Of a stretch of 64,000 bases of DNA, positions 16,591 through 25,270 are shown piece by piece. How positions within the stretch are numbered: the stretch's first letter is position 1; the number at the start of each line of letters is the position of its first letter. Below the pieces are notes generated by a model. That model was not told the DNA's origin, ran no database searches, and saw only the letters and a list, made by a program, of their open reading frames with translations. Origin of the DNA: JBAYNW01 sp041678605. GTDB taxonomy: Bacteria; Cyanobacteriota; Vampirovibrionia; Gastranaerophilales; Gastranaerophilaceae. The stretch spans positions 10,783 through 74,782 of the forward strand of contig JBAYNW010000007.1 of assembly GCA_041678605.1 (NCBI GenBank), written 5' to 3'. Both the position numbers and the translations under genes were made by a program.

Positions 16591-17305
16591 GACTTCTTCG
16601 CTTTATGTTCCATTCCTTTGCAAATTTTAGCACAGAATCGATATCTAATAAATAGACTGTTCCGGGATTAAGGCTAAGCTTTAATTGAGTTAGCAAAGAT
16701 TTATTCATGCCTAATTCTTGCCCTAAAGCCCCCACAATTGCCCTGACTCTGGGTGTTTCTAAAAGAGAAGATTTCCCTAAATCATTAATATTAACTTTAC
16801 CTGATTTTATTATTTCTTTAATCTTCAAAAGGGCTTTTTCAGGATAAGTTCCGGGAATATTTTCAATATCGTTCAGAGCATCTAAAACAATTCTTTCAAT
16901 TTCTGTTCCTGATGTTGGCTTATTTCTTTGAATAAATTTGATTTTATCATTACTTCTCATCGCTATTGGACTTGCAATAGTTGTTATATTTGAAATTTGT
17001 GTTGTTAAACCGATTTTATTATAACCGTTAATCCCGCTGACACAGTAAAACACATCTTTTTTAGCCAGTTTTTTAAATACTAAATCCATATCATCATGTG
17101 AAACTAAGCCTAAAATTGTTTTTTGAGGCAAGAAATAATAACCTTTTTGAATCCGTTTTATCGTTCCTTTTTGATTCAACAGACTTAAAGCTTTTGTAAC
17201 TGAGTCGAAAGGCAAGTCATTAAAATCAGGATAACTCCAGATTTTATCCTGATTTTTTTTATTTAATATTTTCTTTTCTACTAATTTTAATATCGATTTT
17301 TTCAT
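16559..17305 (-). CDS. AbiEi-like antitoxin/regulator (DUF6088 type)
   Basis: About 248 aa. The N-terminal winged helix (about 1-65) has the pattern of AbiEi/DUF6088 proteins: helices, then TIKRIQKGYYFLPQK as the beta wing. The C-terminal domain would neutralise the toxin and mediate repression. The ATG at 17305 is used (AGGTG six bases upstream); an in-frame GTG at 17314 is less likely. It overlaps the toxin gene by 32 bp. Together they form a type IV-like toxin-antitoxin pair placed directly next to the initiator tRNA. Confidence 0.85.
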   Translation of the reverse strand: MKKSILKLVEKKILNKKNQDKIWSYPDFNDLPFDSVTKALSLLNQKGTIKRIQKGYYFLPQKTILGLVSHDDMDLVFKKLAKKDVFYCVSGINGYNKIGLTTQISNITTIASPIAMRSNDKIKFIQRNKPTSGTEIERIVLDALNDIENIPGTYPEKALLKIKEIIKSGKVNINDLGKSSLLETPRVRAIVGALGQELGMNKSLLTQLKLSLNPGTVYLLDIDSVLKFAKEWNIKRRSHEIPKRARTI

Positions 17306-17514
17306 AGTTATCACCTGATTTTATTATAACCTATATTAATATAAAATTCAAGTTTTTACAAGTATAAATTTGAAATAAAATTTAATTTAAGGCAAAGGAA
17401 ATAAAAAAGCGTCAAAAAAAGGTGATTTTTTAGATGTGCCTCAATGTGCTATTTGGTGCTGATTTGTGCCACCTAATGTTATTCCTTTATTGGGTACTTT
17501 ATTGGGTATTTTCA

Positions 17515-17549
17515 TAAAAAAAGAGGATTTCAAAAACCTGAAACCCTCT
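17515..17549 (-). terminator. terminator of the initiator tRNA transcript
   Basis: On the minus strand AGAGGGTTTC pairs with GAAATCCTCT, followed by seven T. It starts 8 bases after the encoded CCA end. Confidence 0.85.
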
Positions 17550-17556
17550 CTGTGAT

Positions 17557-17627
<71 letters not shown>

Positions 17628-17633
<6 letters not shown>

Positions 17634-17825
17634 TTATCTTATTTAATTTTCAATTTCTTAATTTCAATTTCTTAAAAACCTTGGATATCCTCGCTTTGCT
17701 CGGGCTACGAACAATGGCAGAGTATCCCGCGTTATCTTATTTAATTTTCAATTTCTTAATTTCAATTTCTTAAAAACATTGGATGTCCTCGCCCTGCTCG
17801 GGCTACGAATAACAAAGTACTCCAC
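17628..17825 (-). repeat. 98-bp tandem duplication of the tRNA leader
   Basis: Two units (about 17628-17725 and 17726-17825) match closely, including cccgcgttatcttatttaa and a block ending in ctcgggctacga. The unit begins inside the tRNA 5' end, so the second unit carries a six-base fragment of it. The gctcgggctacga part belongs to the repeat family seen at 23.3-23.8 kb. This fills the gene-free stretch 17634-17943. Confidence 0.85.
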
Positions 17826-17900
17826 GCTAAGGTACTTCCAACCACATTATCACACAACAAAATTTTTTTGCAAGTAATTCACCTCCGGTCAGATAGAAAC

Positions 17901-17927
17901 AAAGAGGCGAAAAACTTTCGCCCCCTT
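17901..17927 (-). terminator. hairpin after the 70-aa gene
   Basis: On the minus strand AAGGGGGCGAAA pairs with TTTCGCCTCTT. The T-run afterwards is broken (TTGTTTC), so termination may be weak. It follows the stop of the small minus-strand gene. Confidence 0.55.
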
Positions 17928-17943
17928 AGTTTCAGCTTTAACA

Positions 17944-18156
17944 CTAATTGTACAGCTTGGCTAAATTAGCCAACCTAAGCTGTTTTTGGACAACATTTTC
18001 CATGTTAACCCGTATTTCGTCCAACTCAGCCTGCAGCGTTGCTAAGTCTTTATGAGAAACCTGCGTCACCTGCGGTTTTACCTCAACTTCTACCCAGTCA
18101 GCCGAAAACCACGCGTTAGTAAATCGCTTTTCAAAATCTTTACAAAGGTCTGACAT
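17944..18156 (-). CDS. unknown 70-aa coiled-coil protein
   Basis: No family is recognised. The second half (about 35-65) is a likely helix or coiled coil (KDLATLQAELDEIRVNMENV). The ATG has AAGGGTTAGGGTG upstream. It lies 9 bp after another small gene (18166-18381), so both probably form one transcript ending in the hairpin at 17.9 kb. GC content and codon choice resemble the core rather than the island. Confidence 0.65.
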   Translation of the reverse strand: MSDLCKDFEKRFTNAWFSADWVEVEVKPQVTQVSHKDLATLQAELDEIRVNMENVVQKQLRLANLAKLYN

Positions 18157-18165
18157 ATAATCACC

Positions 18166-18381
18166 CTAACCCTTCTGAAAACTTACTTTTGAAAACATTG
18201 ACTTAAGCATATCTAAAACATCATAATTCCCGTACTTAAAAGTATACGGCTGGTGCGAATACTCCTGCGAACCAAGCTTTTCCCCCGAAACAGCCAAATA
18301 ACTGCCGGAATTAAAATCAAAACTTGTCATCTCCGAATAATCCACCATCATCTCATCAATGTCAAAAAATTTATCTTCCAT
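18166..18381 (-). CDS. unknown 71-aa acidic protein
   Basis: No family is recognised. Acidic N-terminus (MEDKFFDIDEMM), aromatic middle part and a short amphipathic C-terminal helix (VLDMLKSMFSKVSF). GGGAAG precedes the ATG by about 8 bases, which supports translation. It is the first gene of a two-gene unit with 17944-18156. Likely a lineage-specific cytoplasmic protein. Confidence 0.65.
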   Translation of the reverse strand: MEDKFFDIDEMMVDYSEMTSFDFNSGSYLAVSGEKLGSQEYSHQPYTFKYGNYDVLDMLKSMFSKVSFQKG

Positions 18382-18552
18382 AATACACTTCCCTTTATAT
18401 ACCCTAACCTTTTATCTATCGTCATCTAACAAAAATTCTTTAGAGTTTTAAGTCAAAGGTTAATTTTTCGTTACAAAAAAGGACTGTGAGGTAAAGGAAG
18501 GGCGGATTTGCTTTTGCAAATCCGCCCCCGGAAATCTATTTTACTAAAAATA

Positions 18553-19359
18553 TCAGTCACATTTTGTTTTGCCGCCCCAGGACAGGTTATTGCAGTGTAA
18601 ATAATCCATGTTTTCACTGTAAATCAGCCATGCAGCACAACCAATACCATTTTCGGCACCAGTGCTATTTTTGTTACAATAAGAGCCAAATGTGTACAAG
18701 GTTTCTCCTTGCGTTCCTAATGGAATTATTCCGGATTTTGAAATCCAAAATATAAATAAATCAACCCCGTATTGATTCGGTTTTTTATATCCGTTTATAT
18801 CCACCCATATATTTCCGCAAACAGTTTTCAAAGCGGTGGAAGTGCCATTTATATTTGTGCAATTAGGATTGTGAATCAAAGTTGCAATAGTACTCCCGTC
18901 AATTAGTTCCGCCTTTGCAAACCTTGGATCAGAGTAAAAATTAATACCCTGATTATTTTTCAAATCTGTATATGTTTTATTTATCCAACAACCTGTGGCA
19001 CTGCCACAAATTTTTGTAATATTTAGGTACGAGGCTAAAGCATTAAGCATGTTTTCTGCACCTGCTGAACTACACCAAGCTGTCAAATTCCAATTTTCGG
19101 GTGTGCCATTTTCCTGAACCGCAAGGATATAGGCTTGAGATAGAGTTGAATGAACTTTTTTAACTGCGGCAATAGTTGCTCTTTCTTGTGCGTTTTGCAT
19201 CAAAGTCGGAATCGTCATGGCACAGATTACACCAATTATACCAAGAGTAATTAGAATTTCACTAAGCGTAAAGCCTGCGTGAGAGATAGTTGAATTTTTT
19301 GAGACTTGTGTCAACCGTTGTTTTTTATTTTTAAATCTGCTTATCCAGCTTTTATTCAC
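18553..19359 (-). CDS. type IV pilin-like protein with prepilin signal
   Basis: The 268-aa prepilin has a 29-residue basic leader ending in Gly, then FTLSEILITLGIIGVICAM with Glu at mature position 5, the classical PilD-processed and methylated helix. The soluble domain has Cys pairs (disulphides) and ends in a block with VDINGYKKPNQYGVDLF, a D-x-N-G...G-x-D pattern that could bind calcium, as in type II secretion pseudopilins. The same block recurs in the pilin at the right end of the window. The start is GTG with GAGGT upstream. It is divergent from the XRE paralogue; the 18-bp shared motif overlaps its start, suggesting repression by that regulator. Confidence 0.9.
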   Translation of the reverse strand: MNKSWISRFKNKKQRLTQVSKNSTISHAGFTLSEILITLGIIGVICAMTIPTLMQNAQERATIAAVKKVHSTLSQAYILAVQENGTPENWNLTAWCSSAGAENMLNALASYLNITKICGSATGCWINKTYTDLKNNQGINFYSDPRFAKAELIDGSTIATLIHNPNCTNINGTSTALKTVCGNIWVDINGYKKPNQYGVDLFIFWISKSGIIPLGTQGETLYTFGSYCNKNSTGAENGIGCAAWLIYSENMDYLHCNNLSWGGKTKCD

Positions 19360-19371
19360 GATATTAATACC
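19354..19371 (-). promoter_or_regulatory. 18-bp motif shared with 13291-13308
   Basis: The minus strand reads GGTATTAATATCGTGAAT, identical to the plus strand at 13291-13308. It includes the GAGGTATT ribosome-site region and the GTG start of the pilin-like gene, so a bound regulator could block translation start or transcription. Confidence 0.5.
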
Positions 19372-19397
19372 TCACTTGTTAATTAATATATCCTATA

Positions 19398-19410
19398 TTG
19401 GTACTAAAGT
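19398..19410 (-). promoter_or_regulatory. candidate XRE operator, motif ACTTTARTACCAA (copy 2)
   Basis: The minus strand reads ACTTTAGTACCAA, matching 13252-13264 at 12 of 13 positions. It lies between the pilin-like gene and the XRE gene at 19449. Confidence 0.5.
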
Positions 19411-19448
19411 CAAGATATTAACAAAGAAGTATTAGGGAAAAGAAACTT

Positions 19449-19661
19449 ATGAACATCAACGAAAAAATTGCACTAAAAATTAAAGAACTCCGAAAAGAAA
19501 AGGGGCTAACGGCCGAGAAACTTGCATGGTTTTCTGATTTATCAAAGAGCTGTGTTACTTACGCCGAAAAGGCACAAAGGGACATAAAAATATCAACGGT
19601 TGAAAGCATTTGCAAAGGATTTAATATTTCTGTCGCAGAATTTTTTTCAACATTTAAATAA
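19449..19661 (+). CDS. XRE-family helix-turn-helix regulator (copy 2)
   Basis: A 70-aa Cro/CI-type repressor, nearly identical in design to 13012-13224: IALKIKELRKEKGLTAEKLA, SDLSKSCVTYAEKAQRD and ISVAEFFSTFK. The two share length, recognition helix and C-terminus, so they are recent paralogues likely to recognise the same operator. It is divergent from the pilin-like gene and upstream of recG, with 163 bp to the latter. Probably regulates itself and the pilin gene. Confidence 0.92.
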   Translation: MNINEKIALKIKELRKEKGLTAEKLAWFSDLSKSCVTYAEKAQRDIKISTVESICKGFNISVAEFFSTFK

Positions 19662-19824
19662 TTAAAGCCCCCACCGTAGTAGCTTTCTGTCGTTGGGCAA
19701 AGATTAATCTATGGTATTAATATAATGGTTTATAATTAATTTATAAACTATTTGCAATTGAATTTATATAAATTGCAGAGTAGAATTTATATAGGTTTAT
19801 AACCTGTTTGCAAGGAGTATGTAA

Positions 19825-22245
19825 ATGACTGTAAAGGAAGAAAGTCACAGATTTGTTAATTTAGAACAAATTAAAAAAGCAATAGAAATTGAGCGGAAGC
19901 ATCAATATATTAATATCCGCGGGAAAAACCAGACTTTTGCCCGCTTTATTAGGGGTGAACTTTTGCAGACTTATAAAAGTTCAAAAAAAAATCCAAAATG
20001 GAGGATTTTACTTGAAGCCTTTGAGCTTTATCCGACAGACTCTATGCCATTGAGGAGAAAAGCTATCGACAGACTGATTGCCGTCATCAATGCCGAAATT
20101 AACCCGCCGAAACCGATTGCAACGGGTGAATTAAAGCCGCCTGCAGAGCTTGATGTCATTTACATCAAAGGCGTTGGGCCAAAAGTCGGCTATATCCTCA
20201 ATAAACTGGGGATTTACACGGCAAATGATTTGCTTTTTTATTTTCCGAGGAGGCACATTGATTATTCAAACAGAACTTTAATCAAAAATCTTAAAGTCGA
20301 CACGACCACAACAATTTTCGGCTGTATTAAATCCGTTTCGGCATTTGTGACAAAAAGCAATCTAAGCGTCTTGAAAGTCAAAATTGCGGACGAGTCAGGG
20401 AGTTTGGATTTGAGTTTTTTCTACGCAAGCAGGGGAAACAGGCATATGCTCGAGCGTTACAAGTCGCAGTTTCCTAAAGGTGCCGGAATTATGGTATCAG
20501 GGACGGTTAAAGTGAACAGTTTCGACGGCAGGTTGACGCTTGACAAGCCGCAATATTCAATTATGTCAGGTGATTTTCTTGAGGAAGGAGAAAACTCAAA
20601 TCTAAATCTCGGCAGAATTGTTCCCATTTATCCCTTGAGCGAAAATTTGAGTATAAAAACGCTTCGGAGAGCGATTTTTAATGCAATTGTGATGTACAAA
20701 GAAAGCATCCCGACTGTTTTACCTGAATATTTGATTAAAAAATACAATTTGCTTGAAAAAAAAGATGCCATTGAACAAATCCACTTTCCTAAATCAATGG
20801 AAATGCTTGAAAAAGCACGATTTTCACTTGTTTTTGAAGAATTGTTCATAATTCAGCTGAAACTTGCACAGCTCCGTGAAGATAATAGAAAAAATAACAC
20901 GGCAATCCCATTAAAGATAAAGGAAAAGGGACTTGTCAAAAAATTTATCAAAAATCTTCCATTTGAATTAACCGACGCCCAAAAACGTGCCGTTGACGAT
21001 ATTTTAAAAGATTTAAATTCTACCGAGCCGATGCAGAGACTTCTTCAGGGAGATGTCGGCAGCGGAAAAACCGTTGTTGCAACAATTATGCTACTTGCAG
21101 CGGTTGAAAACGGTTATCAGGGTGCGATTATGGCTCCGACAGAAATTTTGGCCCAACAGCATTACAATAATTTAACTCAGTGGCTTACCCCGATGGGCCT
21201 AGGCGTCGGCTTGTTTTTGGGAAGCAACTCCCAAAAACTTCGGACAAAAATAGAGCGGGATTTGAAAAACGGCCAAACGCATATTGCGGTTGGAACTCAC
21301 GCACTTATTCAAGAAAAAGTTGCGTTTGATAATCTCGGTGTGATTGTAATTGACGAACAGCACAGATTTGGCGTGAAACAAAGGACATTGTTGAAAAATA
21401 AGGCTCAGAGTCCTCAGATGCTTACTATGACGGCAACGCCAATTCCAAGGACGCTTGCACTGACGGTACATGGGGATTTGGATTTGACAATAATTGACGA
21501 GTTGCCTAAGGGTCGAAAACCGATAAAAACAGCTATTATTACTCAATCGGGGCATAAGTATGCTTACGAACTAATTAAAGATGAAATCGAACAGGGACGT
21601 CAGGTTTACGTTGTTTACCCGTTAATCGACGAGAGTGAAACGCTTTCGGCGAAAGCGGCGACTATTGAGGCGGAAAATCTTAAGAAAAACATTTACCCTC
21701 AATATCGGATAGGACTTTTGCACGGGAAACTCAAAAATGACGAAAAAGAGCGGGTTATGGACGATTTCAAGAATAAAAAATACGACATTCTTGTGTCAAC
21801 GACGGTTGTTGAAGTTGGTGTTGACGTCCCAAACGCCACAGTTATGCTGATTGAAAACGCAGAGCGGTTCGGACTTTCGCAGTTACACCAGCTAAGAGGG
21901 CGGGTCGGCAGGAGCGATTTGCAGTCTTATTGTATTATTTCAACTTCAACTAAATCGCAGGAAACACGCGAAAGACTGGATATTATGGCACAAACTAATG
22001 ATGGGTTTATAATTGCCGAAAAAGATTTGCAGATAAGGGGGCCGGGGGAATTTTTGGGCGTAAGACAGAGCGGATTGCCGGATTTAATCATCTCCGACAT
22101 TGTGAAAGACGCAAAAATTCTGGAAATTGCAAGAAATGAAGCAATAGAATTTGTCAAATGTTACAAACTTGACAAGTTTTTTCAATTAAAGAGTGCTACA
22201 GGGCTAAATATGATTAGTAATTATGATTTGATAAATTCAGGCTGA
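19825..22245 (+). CDS. recG: ATP-dependent DNA helicase RecG
   Basis: RecG remodels stalled replication forks and Holliday junctions. At 806 aa it is longer than the usual ~690 aa because of an N-terminal extension of about 110 residues, a feature also known for cyanobacterial RecG. Then come the wedge/OB domain (about 115-290, beginning VIYIKGVGPKVGYILNKLG), Walker A GDVGSGKT (about 409-416), DEQH (about 510-513), MTATPIPRTLALT, and the C-terminal helicase part with QLHQLRGRVGRS and GPGEFLGVRQSG. AAGGAG lies 7 bases before the ATG. All motifs are intact. Confidence 0.97.
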   Translation: MTVKEESHRFVNLEQIKKAIEIERKHQYINIRGKNQTFARFIRGELLQTYKSSKKNPKWRILLEAFELYPTDSMPLRRKAIDRLIAVINAEINPPKPIATGELKPPAELDVIYIKGVGPKVGYILNKLGIYTANDLLFYFPRRHIDYSNRTLIKNLKVDTTTTIFGCIKSVSAFVTKSNLSVLKVKIADESGSLDLSFFYASRGNRHMLERYKSQFPKGAGIMVSGTVKVNSFDGRLTLDKPQYSIMSGDFLEEGENSNLNLGRIVPIYPLSENLSIKTLRRAIFNAIVMYKESIPTVLPEYLIKKYNLLEKKDAIEQIHFPKSMEMLEKARFSLVFEELFIIQLKLAQLREDNRKNNTAIPLKIKEKGLVKKFIKNLPFELTDAQKRAVDDILKDLNSTEPMQRLLQGDVGSGKTVVATIMLLAAVENGYQGAIMAPTEILAQQHYNNLTQWLTPMGLGVGLFLGSNSQKLRTKIERDLKNGQTHIAVGTHALIQEKVAFDNLGVIVIDEQHRFGVKQRTLLKNKAQSPQMLTMTATPIPRTLALTVHGDLDLTIIDELPKGRKPIKTAIITQSGHKYAYELIKDEIEQGRQVYVVYPLIDESETLSAKAATIEAENLKKNIYPQYRIGLLHGKLKNDEKERVMDDFKNKKYDILVSTTVVEVGVDVPNATVMLIENAERFGLSQLHQLRGRVGRSDLQSYCIISTSTKSQETRERLDIMAQTNDGFIIAEKDLQIRGPGEFLGVRQSGLPDLIISDIVKDAKILEIARNEAIEFVKCYKLDKFFQLKSATGLNMISNYDLINSG

Positions 22246-22434
22246 TACTAAATTCGGGCAATTTTTTTAAAAACAATTATGATTTTCTTTAAAAAAGTAC
22301 TTGCATTTTTTTGTTAATTAAATTAAGATTAGTTTATATTTATTCAAGAAAATTTAAAAAAATAAATATTTTGTAATAAAATTTATTTATGTTAAGATAC
22401 TTTTAGGAATTGTTGGCACATAAACGTAAGGACT

Positions 22435-23190
22435 ATGATTATGACAGAAAATGCGGAATTGCAAAATGAAATGGATGTTCGTCAGAAAATTTTGGTAGCT
22501 GATGACGAAGCTAGTATCAGAAGGATTCTAGAGACACGTTTAAAAATGGTTGGTTATGATGTTGTTGTTGCAGAAGATGGTGAAGAGGCCGTCAATATGT
22601 TTAACAAAACAAATCCCGATTTGGTTGTACTGGATGTTATGATGCCTAAGATGGACGGCTATGGAGTAACAAGAGAAATCAGAAGGACTTCAGATGTTCC
22701 GATTATCATACTAACTGCATTGGGCGATGTTTCAGAAAGAATTACAGGGCTTGAACTTGGAGCCGATGACTATGTCATTAAACCGTTCAGTCCGAAAGAA
22801 TTGGAAGCTCGTGTTAAAGCTGTTTTGAGAAGAACAAGCAGCCGTGAAACGGTTGTTCCTACCGGCAAAATCACTAAAAATGTGATTACAACGGGAAATA
22901 TTAAGATTGATACGGCAAGACGTCAAGTTTTCAGAAAGAACGAAAGAATTCGTTTGACTGGAATGGAATTTAGCTTGTTGGAATTATTGGTTAATAATTC
23001 AGGTCAAGCATATTCAAGAAACGAAATATTGCAGCATGTTTGGGCATATCCGCCTGATCACAGAATTGACACAAGAGTTGTTGACGTACACATTTCAAGG
23101 TTACGCTCAAAATTGGAAACTGACCCTGCTAATCCTGAGTTGATACTGACAGCTCGCGGAATCGGATATATGTTCCAAAGAATCAATTAG
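22435..23190 (+). CDS. rpaB: RpaB/Ycf27-like OmpR-family response regulator
   Basis: The 251-aa regulator has a receiver domain (about 17-130) with acidic pair D23-D24, phosphoacceptor D67 in LDVMMPKMDGYG, T94 and K116 in VIKPFSPKELEAR, followed by a winged-helix OmpR DNA-binding domain (about 150-250, ending LILTARGIGYMFQ). The receiver, especially ASIRRILETRLKMVGYDVV and ITGLELGADDYV, closely follows the cyanobacterial RpaB/Ycf27 family, which controls high-light and redox genes with the kinase NblS/Hik33. No kinase lies nearby. In a non-photosynthetic relative the target genes must differ. Start could also be the ATG two codons later. Confidence 0.9.
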   Translation: MIMTENAELQNEMDVRQKILVADDEASIRRILETRLKMVGYDVVVAEDGEEAVNMFNKTNPDLVVLDVMMPKMDGYGVTREIRRTSDVPIIILTALGDVSERITGLELGADDYVIKPFSPKELEARVKAVLRRTSSRETVVPTGKITKNVITTGNIKIDTARRQVFRKNERIRLTGMEFSLLELLVNNSGQAYSRNEILQHVWAYPPDHRIDTRVVDVHISRLRSKLETDPANPELILTARGIGYMFQRIN

Positions 23191-23236
23191 TTTGTAAAGT
23201 AGGTTGGGTTTTCCAACCCAACGGCAAAAAAAATAA

Positions 23237-23276
23237 AACAAGGCGGCTGTCAAAAGTTTTTGACAGCCGCCTTGTT
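23237..23276 (+). terminator. strong terminator of rpaB
   Basis: AACAAGGCGGCTGTCAAAA pairs perfectly with TTTTGACAGCCGCCTTGTT around a two-base loop. A T-rich tail follows. The stem is nearly symmetrical, so it may work from both sides. Confidence 0.85.
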
Positions 23277-23403
23277 TGTAATATAATAAAGTTGTAGCCG
23301 AAGGAACGGGGGAAAAGCCCTCACTTCGTTCGGGCTATGGCTTGAAAATTAAATATTTTTGCGTGGCTTAAAGCGAAACTTGAGAGATTTTATATCCTCA
23401 CTT

Positions 23404-23535
23404 CGTTCGGGCTACGGCTAAAATTTGAACTTTCTTTACTGTGAATATTTTTAACAGCGGGCGATTTTATATCCTCGCTACGTTAATCGTTGGACTTGAC
23501 GTTACCGGCTAAGGTGACGCTCAGGCTACGGCTAA
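23404..23535 (+). repeat. 131-bp direct repeat, copy A
   Basis: Matches copy B (23636-23766) with only about two differences: one G/A substitution and one T indel. It begins cgttcgggctacggctaaaa and ends in aggctacggctaa. The period between copies is 232 bp. Confidence 0.9.
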
Positions 23536-23635
23536 AATTTGAACTTTTTATTATGAATACTTGTAGTTAGTTGCGAACGCTGTATATTATCCTCACTCCG
23601 ACGGATGTATCTTGCGGAGATGATTTTATAAGACA

Positions 23636-23766
23636 CGTTCGGGCTACGGCTAAAATTGAACTTTCTTTACTATGAATATTTTTAACAGCGGGCGATTTTA
23701 TATCCTCGCTACGTTAATCGTTGGACTTGACGTTACCGGCTAAGGTGACGCTCAGGCTACGGCTAA
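23636..23766 (+). repeat. 131-bp direct repeat, copy B, abutting tRNA-His
   Basis: Second copy of the 23404-23535 unit. It ends one base before the first base of tRNA-His, so any tRNA promoter must lie within repeat DNA. Confidence 0.9.
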
Positions 23767-23767
23767 T

Positions 23768-23844
23768 GGCGGGTGTCGCCAAGGGGTTAAGGCCTCGGTT
23801 TGTGGTACCGATATACGTGGGTTCGAATCCCACCATCCGCCCCA
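23768..23844 (+). tRNA. tRNA-His (anticodon GTG)
   Basis: A complete cloverleaf with encoded CCA. The anticodon loop is TTGTGGT between TCGGT and ACCGA. The extra G(-1) at 23768 is paired with C73, the hallmark of tRNA-His. The T arm is GTGGG-TTCGAAT-CCCAC. The last 19-20 bases recur at 24037-24056 and 25271-25289, showing that this gene has been used as an integration target. Confidence 0.97.
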
Positions 23845-23884
23845 TATATAAAAAGGACTATCGAAAGATAGTCCTTTTTATATA
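23845..23884 (+). terminator. terminator after tRNA-His
   Basis: An 18-bp perfect stem, TATATAAAAAGGACTATC with its complement around GAAA, starts right at the end of the encoded CCA. The stem itself supplies the T-run. Confidence 0.85.
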
Positions 23885-24036
23885 TGACAACAGGTTGATT
23901 TGGGTTGCGAGAACCACAAGGCGAAGCCTTGTCAGGTTCGAGCGGGAGCGAGCTGAGGGCGAAGGAACTTTCTTTGGAGCAAGCAAAGCTTGTGAAAAGA
24001 AAGTCCGTAGACCCGTTAAACGCGAGCGACCAAGAC

Positions 24037-24056
24037 AATCCCACCATCCGCCCCAT
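24037..24056 (+). repeat. tRNA-His 3'-end copy 2 (att-like site)
   Basis: AATCCCACCATCCGCCCCAT is identical over 20 bp to 23826-23845 in the tRNA. This is what remains after integrase-mediated insertion into the tRNA 3' end. It is overlapped by its own terminator-like hairpin, as for the genuine tRNA. The segment between copy 1 and copy 2 (about 190 bp) holds no credible gene. Confidence 0.9.
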
Positions 24057-24095
24057 CTTAAAAAAGACCTATCAAATAGGTCTTTTTTAAGATGG
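24053..24095 (+). terminator. terminator-like 20-bp perfect hairpin after att copy 2
   Basis: CCATCTTAAAAAAGACCTAT pairs perfectly with its complement around CAA. Different in sequence from the hairpin after the genuine tRNA but the same in position. It also sits downstream of the minus-strand 337-aa gene and may terminate it. Confidence 0.8.
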
Positions 24096-24125
24096 TTGGC
24101 TTTCGAGAGTTCAAGCAGGCATTTT

Positions 24126-25139
24126 TTATTGATTAAAACCAACAACCTCGCCAATTCGAGCAACTAAATTTCTTTGGAATTGCTCTAATGTTTCCTCAGT
24201 CCAAAATAAAATATTTTTTTGTTTTAAATCAAAATGAACACCATTATGAATGAGGTTATTATCTGCATCTTTTTGTTCATTGAGCCACATTTCATTGCAA
24301 GTCAATATAACAGGAATATTTAAGCCTTCAGCAAATCCTGCTTCATAATATACCCCACCCCTATATCCGGTTAAGTCAGCAATCATAAAACGACTTCTTT
24401 TTATTTCTGAGATTATTTCAGCTGGGATATAATTCGTATGATGTTTATCATCAATTTTCATAATTGTATAATTTGACCCATATTCGAAATCGGTTTTTTC
24501 AACATTTGGATTTCCTGTAACAGCTTTGTTTATGCTTTTATATAATTCATCGGTTGAATCATCAAACCACATCGCCACAAAGCATTGTTTAGATTCCATA
24601 TTATTACTTAATGTTTGAGCGTATTTTAATCCTTCAGCAGTTATTTTTATTTTTCGTTTATCGGGGATATCCCTAAAAGTATTTTCATGAGGAATTTTTT
24701 CAATATAACCTGTTTCACCTAAGTGATAAAGGATATTAAATAATTCTTTGTCATTAATACAAAAGAAACGTCTATAATCATCTTTAGGGTCTATAGTTAT
24801 AATTTGACCAAAATATTTTGTTTTATTGTTGAGGTGATTCATAACTCCGTTTATTTTATCAAGTAATGTTTGAGGAGCTATTATATTTGCTAGAAATTCT
24901 TCTTTATTTTTATTATTTATTGGGTTAAGCCTTCTTTGGTCTTTTTCTGACAAAGTAGTATAAAAGTATTTTAGTTTAATTTTTTCTTCATCAGTAAAAT
25001 TTGGAATATTAAAGGCATCTCCAATATTGAATGTTTTGCATACAGTGCATTCTATCCGTTTACAATTCTGGTGGGAAGTTTTAGTTGCTTTTTTCCCACA
25101 GACAGGACAATCTATTTCTTTTTCATTTTCACTTACCAT
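24126..25139 (-). CDS. zinc-ribbon protein with nucleoside-deoxyribosyltransferase/TIR-like domain
   Basis: The 337-aa protein has three parts. An N-terminal zinc ribbon (C11-x2-C14 and C31-x2-C34), a helical middle region with a winged-helix-like end (about 120-175, IKITAEGLKYAQTL), and a C-terminal Rossmann-like domain (about 185-337). The last has FVAMWFDDSTDELY, then IDDKHH, then MIADLTGYRGGVYYEAGFAEG with a candidate catalytic Glu (E266). This pattern is that of nucleoside 2-deoxyribosyltransferase-like folds, related to TIR-like NAD or nucleotide hydrolases of phage defence. It is the only gene between two copies of the tRNA-His 3' end, so it is probably horizontally acquired cargo. A defence-effector role is inference; a nucleotide-salvage role is possible. 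Confidence 0.75.
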   Translation of the reverse strand: MVSENEKEIDCPVCGKKATKTSHQNCKRIECTVCKTFNIGDAFNIPNFTDEEKIKLKYFYTTLSEKDQRRLNPINNKNKEEFLANIIAPQTLLDKINGVMNHLNNKTKYFGQIITIDPKDDYRRFFCINDKELFNILYHLGETGYIEKIPHENTFRDIPDKRKIKITAEGLKYAQTLSNNMESKQCFVAMWFDDSTDELYKSINKAVTGNPNVEKTDFEYGSNYTIMKIDDKHHTNYIPAEIISEIKRSRFMIADLTGYRGGVYYEAGFAEGLNIPVILTCNEMWLNEQKDADNNLIHNGVHFDLKQKNILFWTEETLEQFQRNLVARIGEVVGFNQ

Positions 25140-25270
25140 ATTTGAATTATATTACAAAAACTCATTTAGTTATCGTTTTTGAAAAATATCTTAATAGATT
25201 CATAAAGCAAAATGTTTTCTTTTTCTAAAAGCATTTCGCGAATTTCTTTTATTAAGAGTTCGAGTTTTGC

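Larger units (their letters stand above)
23191..23767. other. 577-bp repeat-rich gap between rpaB and tRNA-His
   Basis: No gene is seen. From left to right: a short GTTGGGTT-ttcc-AACCCAAC hairpin (23203-23222), the rpaB terminator, several copies of a cttcgttcgggctacggct element, and two copies of a 131-bp unit, the last of which touches tRNA-His. Confidence 0.8.

Noticed and set aside
17315..17514. Remnant integrase gene beside the tRNA-fMet
   Set aside because: Short frames on both strands do not show any recombinase motif; nothing supports a pseudogene call.
23404..23766. Possible CRISPR array
   Set aside because: Repeats are 131 bp with only two copies, no regular spacers and no cas genes in the window.
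23721..24167. Open frame of 148 codons running through tRNA-His
   Set aside because: It crosses the tRNA, its terminator and att copy 2; no ribosome site; residues derive from repeat DNA.
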